Shown here: positions 50,663-58,628 of the stretch, one piece after another
Numbering within the stretch: position 1 is the first letter of the stretch
Layout of the letters: each line of letters starts with the position of its first letter
DNA from: VFMC01 sp040380855
GTDB lineage: Bacteria; Actinomycetota; Acidimicrobiia; Acidimicrobiales; Ilumatobacteraceae
NCBI GenBank assembly: GCA_040380855.1
Contig: JBEIIG010000014.1
Span: 1 to 64,000 of the forward strand
DNA: 64,000 bases
Direction: 5' to 3'
Made by a program: the position numbers and the translations under genes
The notes under the pieces: generated by a model
Told to the model about the DNA's origin: nothing
The model's database searches: none
The model's input: only the letters and a program-made list of their open reading frames with translations

Positions 50663-52128
50663 CCCCTTCGCGACGCGACCTCCTCCGGCTGATGGCAGCG
50701 ATGCCGGCAGCGCTCACCCTCGCCTCGTGCCGGGCTACATCACCATCAGTGCCCGACGACGTCGGCGCCGGCAACACCGGCGACACCGGTGCCACCGACG
50801 ACAGCGGCGACACCGGCGGGTCCACCACCCCATCCACCGGCGCAGCCACCAGTGGCACCGAGGGTCGGCGCGTGCCCGAGCCGCTGGCGATGATCCGCAC
50901 CTCGTGGTCGGCCGACCCGTGGGCCCGCGGCTCGTACTCGTTCCTCCCGGTCGGTGCCGACCCGGCACTGCGCGCCGACCTCGCCCAGCCGATCGGTGAC
51001 CGGCTGTTCGTCGCCGGCGAGGCCACGTCGAGCAGTGCACCGGCGACCGTGCCCGGCGCCCCCGAGTCGGGCCGCGGGGGGGCCGCCGCGGGCGCCGCCG
51101 GGGCCGAACCCGGCCACGTCGTAGCGGTGATCGGCGCTGGCATGGCAGGGCTCGCTGCGGCCAAGACGCTGCGTGATGCCGGCTACACGGTGGCGGTGTT
51201 CGAGGCGCGTGACCGGATCGGCGGGCGCGTGGCCACCGTCCGCTCCGACGCCTGGCCCATACCGGTCGAACTCGGCGCGTCGTGGGTGCACGACGTGAAC
51301 GCCAGCGACCTCGCCGAGCAACTCGACGGTCTCGGTGTCGACACGGCCGACTTCGACTACGACAACGCCAGCACGCTGTTCACCGGCGGGATGACGCAGG
51401 CGTCGCTCGGCGAGGCAGCCGACGCGATCGCCGCTGCCAGCGACTGGGCCGACGACGCCGAAGCCGATTTCTCGATCGCTGCGGCCGTCACCGCCAGCGG
51501 CGCCGAGGTCGATCCGCTCGCGCTCAGCCATGTCGACGAGGTGGAACTCGCCAGCGAGTACGGCGCGAACGCCGACGAACTGTCGGCGTGGTGGGGCACC
51601 GAGGAGGGCTCCGAGGGCGACGACCTACTGGTGCTGGGTGGCTATGGCGGCTTGGCCGATCACCTCGCCGACGGCCTCGACATCCGCGTGAGCACGGCTG
51701 TGCTCGAGGTGTCGTGGGGCGCTGATGGAGCCGACCTCACTCTGGCCGACGGGGCACCGTTCTCGTGCGACCGCTTGGTGGTCACCGTGCCGCTCGCCGT
51801 GCTCGCCGCCGACGACATCACGTTCGACCCTCCGCTGCCCGACACCCACCGGGCGGCCATCGACACCATGGGCACCGGCCTGCTCGACAAGGTGTGGTTC
51901 GTGTTCCCCGAGCAGTTCTGGTCGAACGAGTCGCTGATGTGGACGCGTGTCGACGAACCCGGCACCCCGTTCCGCGAGTGGTTCAACCTCGCGCCACTCA
52001 CCGGCGAACCCGTGCTGCTGGCGTTGCACGGCGGCCGAACCGCGCGGGCATGGGCCGAACGCAGCGACGCCGACCTGCGCGCCGCGGGCCTGGCCGCGTT
52101 GCAGCAGTTCCTCGATGCCGGCTGGTGA
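50659..52128 (+). CDS. Tat-exported lipoprotein flavin amine oxidase with permuted domain order
   Basis: A 489-residue protein. A twin-Arg signal (Ser-Arg-Arg-Asp-Leu-Leu-Arg, 4-10) and a lipobox Leu-Ala-Ser-Cys (Cys24) predict a folded, FAD-loaded lipoprotein exported by Tat. After an Asp/Gly/Thr-rich linker (30-70), residues 73-145 are the part that normally ends an amine oxidase: Thr-Ser-Trp-Ser-Ala-Asp-Pro-Trp, Gly-Ser-Tyr-Ser (91-94) and Gly-Glu-Ala-Thr (120-123). Only then comes the FAD Rossmann motif Gly-Ala-Gly-Met-Ala-Gly (159-164). The conserved Lys411 and Phe-Trp follow, and the chain stops at Leu-Asp-Ala-Gly-Trp where that end would normally follow. This looks like a circular permutation. 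It is coupled to the IclR gene by a GTGA overlap. Confidence 0.82.
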   Translation: MTPSRRDLLRLMAAMPAALTLASCRATSPSVPDDVGAGNTGDTGATDDSGDTGGSTTPSTGAATSGTEGRRVPEPLAMIRTSWSADPWARGSYSFLPVGADPALRADLAQPIGDRLFVAGEATSSSAPATVPGAPESGRGGAAAGAAGAEPGHVVAVIGAGMAGLAAAKTLRDAGYTVAVFEARDRIGGRVATVRSDAWPIPVELGASWVHDVNASDLAEQLDGLGVDTADFDYDNASTLFTGGMTQASLGEAADAIAAASDWADDAEADFSIAAAVTASGAEVDPLALSHVDEVELASEYGANADELSAWWGTEEGSEGDDLLVLGGYGGLADHLADGLDIRVSTAVLEVSWGADGADLTLADGAPFSCDRLVVTVPLAVLAADDITFDPPLPDTHRAAIDTMGTGLLDKVWFVFPEQFWSNESLMWTRVDEPGTPFREWFNLAPLTGEPVLLALHGGRTARAWAERSDADLRAAGLAALQQFLDAGW

Positions 52129-52142
52129 CGCCGGCTGGTGAC
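52117..52142 (+). repeat. 13-bp tandem duplication at a stop codon
   Basis: GCCGGCTGGTGAC occurs twice head to tail, 52117-52129 and 52130-52142. The first copy contains the amine oxidase stop codon. The reading frame is unaffected. It looks like a slippage duplication. Confidence 0.8.
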
Positions 52143-52143
52143 A

Positions 52144-52160
52144 CCGCTCGGGCCGAGCGG
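52144..52160 (+). terminator. hairpin after the amine oxidase gene
   Basis: CCGCTCGG-G-CCGAGCGG is a perfect inverted repeat 16 nt after the stop codon, with a realistic 5-nt loop and 6-bp stem. There is no U-tract. Confidence 0.4.
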
Positions 52161-52198
52161 CGGGTAACCGTGTCACACCCCTCGGGCAGGATGGCCGC

Positions 52199-53539
52199 AT
52201 GTCGGTCGGTGCCGTTCTCGCCCAGGTGCGCAACGCTGTTGATGCGTTGGCGGGTCTCGATGTGGGCGCGTTCGCGGATGGCGAGCTCGACGAACTGGTC
52301 ACCGGCCTGCAGGTCGAACGGCAACGGTTGACGGGTGTGGCGCGTGATGCGCTGGGCGAGTGGGACGAACGGCGCGTGTGGGAATGGAACGGGTCGCGGT
52401 CGGCGGGGCATCGGTTGGCGCGAGTGGATCGGTCATCGGTCGATCACGCGAAGACCGAGATCGCTCGCGCCCGCGCCGGTCGCCGCTGCCCGCTCACGGC
52501 ACGGGCGGTGACCGATGGGGTGTTGTCGGTCGATCAGTTCCAGGTGATCACCGCAGCCAACACCCCGGCTCGTGCCGCACTGTTTGCAGAGGCCGAAGCG
52601 CTCCTGGTCGGTGAGTGCGCGGGGTTGGATCTGCGCGGCACCCGGATCGTCATCCAACGCTGGACCGAAACGGTCGACGAGTTGCTCGACACCGACCGCA
52701 CTGTGGAACGCGACCGCTGCCTGGCCGAAGGGGTCGATCCCGAACCTCGACCCGCGCCGGTCGCGCATCTCGATGCGCGACTGTTCGCGTCACGATCGTT
52801 CGAAGGCCGCCTGGTGATCGACGGCGACCTCGACCCGATCGGCGCCGAGATCATCACCAACGAACTCGGTCGCCTCACCGAACAGATTCGCCGCGCCGAC
52901 AAACGAGCCGGGATCACGCGCAGCCCAGCGCAACGACGTGCCGCCGCGTTGATCGAGATGGCCACCCGCTCGGCCACCGCACCGACCAACGGACGCCGAC
53001 CACGACCACTGTTCACCGTCACCGTCGGCCACGACACCATGGCCCGCCTCTGCAGCCTCGCCAGCGGGGTGCTGCTCTCCTCCGGCGACCTCGTTCCCTA
53101 CCTCGACACCGCGATGCTCGAAACCGTGCTGTTCGCCGACCACACCACCATGCTCTCCGTCAGCCGCCAACGCTCGTTCCGCGGTGCACTCCGTCGCGCC
53201 ATCCAAGTCCGCGATCAGCACTGCCAACACCCCTCCGGATGCGACATCCCCGCCGACGAATGCGACGTCGACCACATCGTGCCCTACGCCGACGGCGGTC
53301 TCACCAGCCAGTTCGACGGCGACATCGGCTGCAACGCCCACAACCGCGTCGCCGTCCTGCGCCGCACCGGCAACCACACCCCGCGCCCACACCGCGCCAT
53401 CGACCGCCTCGACGAAGCCCGCGCCCGCCTTCGTTGGCGCATCCAGCACGAGGAACGAACCCACCCACCACCCGACTCGCCACAGCAGTCACCAACCCAG
53501 CACGGCTGGTCGGTTCGAGTGGCAACATGGGAGCGATGA
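52199..53539 (+). CDS. DUF222/HNH (13E12 repeat-type) protein
   Basis: A 446-residue protein of the actinobacterial DUF222-HNH family. The DUF222 helical part covers about 1-330. A C-terminal HNH-like motif reads Cys-Asp-Val-Asp-His-Ile-Val-Pro-Tyr (about 357-365) then Cys-Asn-Ala-His-Asn-Arg. The usual middle Asn of the motif appears to be Asp-Gly here, so nuclease activity is uncertain. A Cys pair around His-Pro-Ser-Gly-Cys suggests a zinc site. Members are often multicopy. No terminal repeats were seen. CAGGAT lies 6 nt before the ATG. The stop overlaps the next small gene (ATGA). Confidence 0.87.
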   Translation: MSVGAVLAQVRNAVDALAGLDVGAFADGELDELVTGLQVERQRLTGVARDALGEWDERRVWEWNGSRSAGHRLARVDRSSVDHAKTEIARARAGRRCPLTARAVTDGVLSVDQFQVITAANTPARAALFAEAEALLVGECAGLDLRGTRIVIQRWTETVDELLDTDRTVERDRCLAEGVDPEPRPAPVAHLDARLFASRSFEGRLVIDGDLDPIGAEIITNELGRLTEQIRRADKRAGITRSPAQRRAAALIEMATRSATAPTNGRRPRPLFTVTVGHDTMARLCSLASGVLLSSGDLVPYLDTAMLETVLFADHTTMLSVSRQRSFRGALRRAIQVRDQHCQHPSGCDIPADECDVDHIVPYADGGLTSQFDGDIGCNAHNRVAVLRRTGNHTPRPHRAIDRLDEARARLRWRIQHEERTHPPPDSPQQSPTQHGWSVRVATWER

Positions 53540-53733
53540 ACCACACGCTGCAGCGGTACCAGCCGCGATCCGAGGCGCGGCGCCTCGCCGTGGCCATGGC
53601 GGTCGGCATCGCCGTGGCGATCGCCGTCATCGCGATCGGAGCCGGTACCGGCTCGGTGGCCACGGTCGTCAACGCCGGCCACAGCGGTGCGAAGTCGGTG
53701 TGGGAAGAGGTCCAGAGCGGCGACGGCGGCTGA
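53536..53733 (+). CDS. small single-pass membrane protein
   Basis: A 65-residue protein whose ATG overlaps the DUF222-HNH stop (ATGA). A basic N-terminus (Gln-Pro-Arg-Ser-Glu-Ala-Arg-Arg) precedes one long hydrophobic helix at about 18-46, then a short polar tail (Lys-Ser-Val-Trp-Glu-Glu-Val-Gln-Ser). The overlap, codon bias and clear membrane segment support a real gene. The family is not recognised. Confidence 0.55.
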   Translation: MNHTLQRYQPRSEARRLAVAMAVGIAVAIAVIAIGAGTGSVATVVNAGHSGAKSVWEEVQSGDGG

Positions 53734-53812
53734 CGACCGCTTCGCTGCGACCACGCCACAGATCACCGCGCCGAGACTGTGCATCGGGTCGGCGATCTAC
53801 AAGAATGGCGCC

Positions 53813-54658
53813 ATGTTCCGACTGATCAGCACCCAGGGCCGCGCCGCACTCCAGAACGGCGAGCACTGGCACGACCTCGCCGCCCTCAGCGGCGACGCCG
53901 CACTCGCCGACCCGATGGTGGCCATCGCCCGCTTCGCCGAACTCCACCACTGGCAGCAGGCCACCGAGGGCCGCGCTCCTGATGGCACGGTCGACCCAGC
54001 GGCGCTCGACAACCCGGTGCCCCGGCCGCAGAAGGTGTTCGCGATCGGGCTCAACTACGGTCGGCATGCCGCCGAGACCGGGGCGCAGTTGCCGCCGTCG
54101 CCGCTCACCTTCACCAAGTTCCCCAGTTGCCTCGTCGGGCCCACGGCCGACATCGAACTATCGGGCGACACCGTCGACTGGGAGGTCGAGTTGGTGGTGG
54201 TCATCGGCACCGGCGGCCGCAACATCAGCCGCGAGCAGGCGTGGAGCCATGTGGCCGGGCTCACCCTCGGCCAGGACATCAGCGACCGCACCGTGCAGCG
54301 CGCCGGCGTGCCGCCGCAGTTCTCGCTCGGCAAGAGCTTCGACACCTACGGCCCGCTCGGACCCGCCATCGTGTCGGTCGATGCGTTCCCGAACCCCGAC
54401 GACATCGGGTTGTGGTGCGATGTGGCCGGTGAACGGATGCAGGACGGCCGCACCGACGACCTGATCTTCGATGTCGCCCACCTCGTGTCGTACCTGTCGG
54501 GCATCTGCACCCTGGTACCGGGCGACATCATCTTCACGGGCACCCCCGACGGGGTGGGCATGGCCCGGGGTCGCTTCCTGCAACCCGGCGAGGTGATCGA
54601 GTCGGGCGCCGAGGTGATCGGCACCCGGTCGAACCGCTGCGTCGCTGGCGCCCGCTGA
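53813..54658 (+). CDS. fumarylacetoacetate hydrolase-family protein
   Basis: A 281-residue FAH-fold enzyme, a metal-dependent hydrolase, hydratase or decarboxylase of 2-oxo or 2-hydroxy acids. Family segments are Ile-Gly-Leu-Asn-Tyr (about 79-83) with His-Ala-Ala-Glu, the metal pair Glu-Val-Glu (about 123-125), Gly-Gln-Asp-Ile-Ser-Asp, and Gly-Lys-Ser-Phe-Asp-Thr-Tyr. The C-terminus has Phe-Thr-Gly-Thr-Pro-Asp-Gly-Val-Gly. It is the first of three genes, with an extradiol dioxygenase and a MhpA-type hydroxylase, so it probably acts late in meta-cleavage of an aromatic acid. AAGAAT lies 6 nt before the ATG. Confidence 0.9.
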   Translation: MFRLISTQGRAALQNGEHWHDLAALSGDAALADPMVAIARFAELHHWQQATEGRAPDGTVDPAALDNPVPRPQKVFAIGLNYGRHAAETGAQLPPSPLTFTKFPSCLVGPTADIELSGDTVDWEVELVVVIGTGGRNISREQAWSHVAGLTLGQDISDRTVQRAGVPPQFSLGKSFDTYGPLGPAIVSVDAFPNPDDIGLWCDVAGERMQDGRTDDLIFDVAHLVSYLSGICTLVPGDIIFTGTPDGVGMARGRFLQPGEVIESGAEVIGTRSNRCVAGAR

Positions 54659-55590
54659 TGAGCCTGCACCGCCTGCTCTCGATGCGGGTGGGCGTGCCCG
54701 ACCCCGAGGGCCTCGGCGCGTTCTACGGTGAGTTGGGCCTCGCTCACGACGGCAGCGCTGGCTTCGCCGGCACCGACGCCGGCACCCAGCTGGTCGTCGA
54801 TCACCATGCCTTCCGCCGCCTGCTCGAGGTGCGCATCGGTGCCACCGACGAGGCCACCCTCGCCGCTATCGCCACCCGCCTCGGCGAACGCGGACTTCCA
54901 CCCCGGCTCACCGATGGCACCCTCACGGTGATCGACCCGGCCACCCAGGTGACGTTCCGGGTCGAGGTCGCGGCGCCGTTCGAGCAACAGCCCGTCGGTG
55001 CGGCAGCCGCCGAGAACCGGCCCGGTATCAACATCCGCCGCAACGCCCGCGCCGCTGCGGTCACCCAGTCGCCCCGTCCACCGCGCCGCCTCGGCCATCT
55101 GGTCATCGGCACCCCCGACCTGGCCGGCACCCGGGCCCTGCTCGTCGACGGGCTCGGCTTCAAGGCATCCGACGAGTTCCCGGGCATCATCTCGTTCCTG
55201 CGTTGCTCGACCGACCACCACAACATCGGCCTCGTGAACTCGCCGGTGCCGCTGCTGCAGCACTACTCGTGGGAGTGCGACGACGTCGACCACGTCGGCT
55301 ACGCCGCCAGCGCGCTGCTCCGCACCGACACCAACCGACAGGCATGGGGTTTCGGCCGTCACTTCATCGGCTCGAACTACTACTGGTACCTGCACGATCC
55401 GTCCGGCTCGTTCATCGAGCTGTACAGCGACCTCGACCAGATCGACGACGACGAGGCGTGGGAAGCCACCGGACGTACCCCGTTCCTGCCCTCGCAGATC
55501 GGGCACGCCTGGGGCCCCGCCATGCCCGCCGAGTTCATCGCCCCCACCGATCTCGACACGCTCCAGGCCGGCTGGGCCGCCCTCGGCTGA
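54658..55590 (+). CDS. VOC-family extradiol ring-cleavage dioxygenase
   Basis: A 310-residue two-module vicinal-oxygen-chelate protein of the type I extradiol dioxygenase group. The N-terminal module (1-115) is degenerate. The C-terminal module holds the Fe(II) ligands: His in Leu-Gly-His-Leu-Val-Ile (about 144), His in Leu-Gln-His-Tyr-Ser-Trp-Glu (about 202) and Glu in Phe-Ile-Glu-Leu-Tyr-Ser-Asp (about 257). It should cleave a catechol-type ring next to its hydroxyl groups. Its ATG shares a base with the FAH stop (TGATG), and the MhpA-type gene starts 1 nt after its stop. Confidence 0.87.
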   Translation: MSLHRLLSMRVGVPDPEGLGAFYGELGLAHDGSAGFAGTDAGTQLVVDHHAFRRLLEVRIGATDEATLAAIATRLGERGLPPRLTDGTLTVIDPATQVTFRVEVAAPFEQQPVGAAAAENRPGINIRRNARAAAVTQSPRPPRRLGHLVIGTPDLAGTRALLVDGLGFKASDEFPGIISFLRCSTDHHNIGLVNSPVPLLQHYSWECDDVDHVGYAASALLRTDTNRQAWGFGRHFIGSNYYWYLHDPSGSFIELYSDLDQIDDDEAWEATGRTPFLPSQIGHAWGPAMPAEFIAPTDLDTLQAGWAALG

Positions 55591-55591
55591 G

Positions 55592-57040
55592 ATGACCGAC
55601 ATCGACCTGGCCATCGTCGGCTTCGGCCCGGTGGGTTGCACCCTCGCCGCGCTCGCCGCTCGGCGCGGCCTGCGTGTGGTGGTGCTCGAACGAGACCACG
55701 ACCTGTTCGCGCTGCCCCGCGCCGCGCACTTCGACGGCGAGATCGCCCGCATCCTGCAAGAGGTGGGCTGCATGGACGAGATCGCCCCGTCGATCCGGGC
55801 GAACGAAGGCATGGACTTCCTCACTGCCGATCGCCAGGTGCTGCTGTCGATGCGTTCCTCGGCCGAGTCGCCCTCGGGATGGGCCGGGTCGCACCTGTTC
55901 TTCCAACCCAGCCTCGAACGACCGCTGCGCGCCGCGGCCATGCGGCACGGTGCCGAGGTGCGCCTGGGCACCACCGTCGTGTCGATCGAACAGACCGAGC
56001 ACGACGTCGCAGTCGGCCTCGACGACGGTTCGACGGTTCGTGCCTCCTGGGTCGTGGCGTGCGACGGGGCCCGGTCGACCGCCCGGCGCCTGCTCGGCGT
56101 GGCAATGGACGACCTGCAGTTCGAGGAACCCTGGTTGGTGCTCGACCTCGTGCTGCAGCCCGGCACCCCCGAACCCGCCGACGTCACCCTGCAGGTGTGC
56201 GACCCGAGACGCCCGCACACCCTGGTGCCGATGCCCGTCCCCCGCTTCCGCTTCGAGTTCATGCTGCTGCCCGGCGAGGACCCGGCGTGGATCCAGCAGC
56301 CCGAGGTGATCGACCGACTACTCGCCGACTGGGTCGACCCGGCCACCGTCGAGGTCGAGCGCGCCGCCGTGTACACCTTCCACGGCCTCGTCGCCGATCG
56401 GTGGCGCCAAGGCCGCGTGCTGCTGGCAGGCGACGCCGCGCATCAGATGCCCCCGTTCCTCGGCCAGGGCATGTGCTCGGGCATGCGCGACGCCGCCAAC
56501 CTGGCGTGGAAACTCGACGCCGTCGTGCACGGCGCCGACCCGGCACTGCTCGACACCTACCAGGCCGAGCGGGCACCGCACGTGCGGTCGATCATCGAGT
56601 CGGCCGTCGGGGTCGGGCGCTTGATCTGCACCACCGACCCGACGGTGGCCGCCGGTCGCGACGAGTCGATGCTCGCGGCACGCGCATCGCTCGACCCCAC
56701 ACAGCGCCAACAGCGCAACGACGGCGCGCCGATGCCCGCGCTCGCCCCGGGGCCGCTCGTCCTCGACGGCGGGGGCCGCACGGCCGTGCAGCCCCGTGTC
56801 GACGGCGTCCGCTTCGACGACCTGGTGGGCCAGCGCTTCGCCGTCGTCGCCCGCACCGCCGACCTGTTGCACAGCGATACCGTCCAGGCGTGGGCCGACC
56901 TGGGCGCCGTCGTGCTCGAGGGCCCCCAGGAACTGCTCGACCGCGCCGGCGGCGACGTGGCCGTGGTGCGCCCCGACCGCTATCTGCTGGCCGTCGGACC
57001 CACCTGTCCCCCGCCGCCTGCCCTGCTCACACGACGCTGA
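55592..57040 (+). CDS. MhpA-type FAD aromatic hydroxylase
   Basis: A 482-residue class A flavoprotein monooxygenase related to 3-(3-hydroxyphenyl)propionate 2-hydroxylase. Dinucleotide-binding Gly-Phe-Gly-Pro-Val-Gly (about 10-15) is near the N-terminus. The second FAD/NADPH motif is Cys-Asp-Gly-Ala-Arg-Ser (about 155-160), and the third is Leu-Leu-Ala-Gly-Asp-Ala-Ala-His-Gln-Met-Pro-Pro. Hydroxylation would make the catechol that the adjacent dioxygenase opens. The C-terminal thioredoxin-like domain is short. It is the last gene of the three-gene unit. Confidence 0.9.
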   Translation: MTDIDLAIVGFGPVGCTLAALAARRGLRVVVLERDHDLFALPRAAHFDGEIARILQEVGCMDEIAPSIRANEGMDFLTADRQVLLSMRSSAESPSGWAGSHLFFQPSLERPLRAAAMRHGAEVRLGTTVVSIEQTEHDVAVGLDDGSTVRASWVVACDGARSTARRLLGVAMDDLQFEEPWLVLDLVLQPGTPEPADVTLQVCDPRRPHTLVPMPVPRFRFEFMLLPGEDPAWIQQPEVIDRLLADWVDPATVEVERAAVYTFHGLVADRWRQGRVLLAGDAAHQMPPFLGQGMCSGMRDAANLAWKLDAVVHGADPALLDTYQAERAPHVRSIIESAVGVGRLICTTDPTVAAGRDESMLAARASLDPTQRQQRNDGAPMPALAPGPLVLDGGGRTAVQPRVDGVRFDDLVGQRFAVVARTADLLHSDTVQAWADLGAVVLEGPQELLDRAGGDVAVVRPDRYLLAVGPTCPPPPALLTRR

Positions 57041-57050
57041 GGCGCCGCAG

Positions 57051-57434
57051 TCAGAGAACGGCGAACGACCCGCTGCCGGTGGCCACCACCTTGCCGTCGT
57101 CGCCGATCACCCGCGACTCCAGGTGCACCACTCGGCTGCCCGGCTTCACCACCGTCGTCTCGCACACGAGCGTCCCGCCCTGTGCCGGACGGAGGAAGCG
57201 CACCTGTACCTCGATCGTCGCCGGCCGCTGACCGGACTCGAGCGTCGACATGGCCGCGCCGCCCATCGACGTGTCGATCAGCGCGAAGAGCACGGCGCCG
57301 TGTACCACGCCGTGCGGGTTCATGTGGTCGGGCCCGATCGTGAGGCGAGCCACGGCGCGACCCACCTCGACGGTCTCGACCTCGAAACCGACGAGGTCGG
57401 CGAACGGATGGGGCAGCTTGGGCGAGTCGCTCAC
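57051..57434 (-). CDS. PaaI-type hotdog thioesterase
   Basis: A 127-residue hotdog-fold acyl-CoA thioesterase. The core motif is Asn-Pro-His-Gly-Val-Val-His-Gly-Ala-Val-Leu-Phe-Ala-Leu-Ile-Asp (about 41-56), with the acid/base residue in this helix. Such enzymes hydrolyse phenylacetyl- or hydroxybenzoyl-CoA and rescue CoA in aromatic catabolism. It starts with GTG at 57434, faces the MhpA-type gene convergently, and follows the VOC-bicupin gene by 17 nt. Confidence 0.87.
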   Translation of the reverse strand: MSDSPKLPHPFADLVGFEVETVEVGRAVARLTIGPDHMNPHGVVHGAVLFALIDTSMGGAAMSTLESGQRPATIEVQVRFLRPAQGGTLVCETTVVKPGSRVVHLESRVIGDDGKVVATGSGSFAVL

Positions 57435-57451
57435 CCAGCGATCATCGCACG

Positions 57452-58579
57452 CTACGCGGTGGCAACCGGTACGACGTCGGGCAGCGTGACGTCGAGCAGT
57501 TCGAGATCGGGTGTGCAGTCGCTGAAGCGGTAGGGCATGCCTGCGGGCACGACGAACGTGTCGCCCGCCACCAGCGCGAACGGCACCTGCCCGGCGCAGT
57601 CGAGGGTGAGCCCGCCTTCGAGCACGAAGCCGAACACGAACTCGGCGTCGTGTGCGCTGCGCACCGTGTCGACCGTGCCGGCCAACGGGCGCGCCACCCG
57701 CGCCGCGGCCAGTCCGTCGGTGGCAGCGCCGATGCCCGTGTCGCGGTACTCGAACCCTGGGTGCCGCCAGGGGTGCCAGGCAGCGTCGGCGGCGATGTGG
57801 CGCACATAACGTTGGCCGCCGAACACCCGATCGGGCAGCACGCGTCCGGTGGGCAGGACGATGTCGTGGTCGGCGAGCGTCTCGTGCTCGGCCGGGCACC
57901 CGAGCTCGATCACCTCCAGGCCGTCGCCGCTCTCGAGCACCCGGTGGCGGATCTCGGGCGGCTGCAGCACGCAGTCGCCTGCGTTGAGGACGAACGGTTC
58001 GCCCTGGTCCTCGTACACGAGGCGCACCCAACCCCGGTAGCAGTAGATCATCTGGAAGCGCACCTTGTGGTAGTGCACGTAGTCGGGCACCGGGCCACCG
58101 GTGGGGATGCGGATGTGCGAGCCGATGAAGCGCCCACCCTGGCGACCGGGGATGACGTCGCGATAGTGCATCCCGGCCCGACCGACGCCCCACGACGAGT
58201 CGTCGGCGGCACGATTCACCACCAGCGACTGCTGCACCGGCGGCAGTACCACGCCGGGGTCGGCCGGCACCAGATGGATATGCGTCCCGTTCGGAGCCAC
58301 CAGTTCGGTGTCGCCACCGCCGAAGGCCACCGGGTCGGCACACAGCAAGCGCAGCTGCCCGGCACGGTCGGTGCCGCCCGGTTCGAGCCGCAGCGTCAGA
58401 CCATGACCCGACAGCACCGCCACCGCCGGGCTGTCGGCCGGGAAGATGGCATCGACCCGGAAGCCGAGCCGCTGGGTGAAGAAGTTGATCGTCGGCGACA
58501 GATCGGTGCACGGCAGTACCACCTGGGCACCGCGCACCGGCGCGGCGTCGGCTGACTGGGGTTCGGTCGGGGCGCCCAT
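57452..58579 (-). CDS. VOC domain fused to a double cupin
   Basis: A 375-residue fusion. Residues 15-120 are a glyoxalase/VOC module (Val-Leu-Pro-Cys-Thr-Asp-Leu-Ser, ending in Thr-His-Ile-His-Leu-Val-Pro). Residues 150-260 form a cupin with His-Tyr-His-Lys (about 170-173) and Glu-Ile-Arg-His. Residues 300-370 form a second, more diverged cupin. Double cupins with this layout include gentisate-type dioxygenases, but the metal ligands of the second domain are incomplete. TAGCGT lies 8 nt before the ATG. It leads the two-gene unit with the thioesterase and is divergent from the hydantoinase gene. Confidence 0.8.
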   Translation of the reverse strand: MGAPTEPQSADAAPVRGAQVVLPCTDLSPTINFFTQRLGFRVDAIFPADSPAVAVLSGHGLTLRLEPGGTDRAGQLRLLCADPVAFGGGDTELVAPNGTHIHLVPADPGVVLPPVQQSLVVNRAADDSSWGVGRAGMHYRDVIPGRQGGRFIGSHIRIPTGGPVPDYVHYHKVRFQMIYCYRGWVRLVYEDQGEPFVLNAGDCVLQPPEIRHRVLESGDGLEVIELGCPAEHETLADHDIVLPTGRVLPDRVFGGQRYVRHIAADAAWHPWRHPGFEYRDTGIGAATDGLAAARVARPLAGTVDTVRSAHDAEFVFGFVLEGGLTLDCAGQVPFALVAGDTFVVPAGMPYRFSDCTPDLELLDVTLPDVVPVATA

Positions 58580-58587
58580 CACGGCCG

Positions 58588-58593
58588 ACGCTA
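58588..58593 (-). promoter_or_regulatory. -10-like hexamer of the VOC-bicupin gene
   Basis: TAGCGT on the minus strand lies 8 nt before the ATG at 58579. Confidence 0.3.
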
Positions 58594-58628
58594 GCCTCGC
58601 CTCCCGGTACAGCCCCCACCCGATTCCC

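Noticed and set aside
52199..53539. DUF222-HNH gene as part of a mobile element
   Set aside because: No inverted repeats, target duplications, integrase or change in base composition are visible around it.
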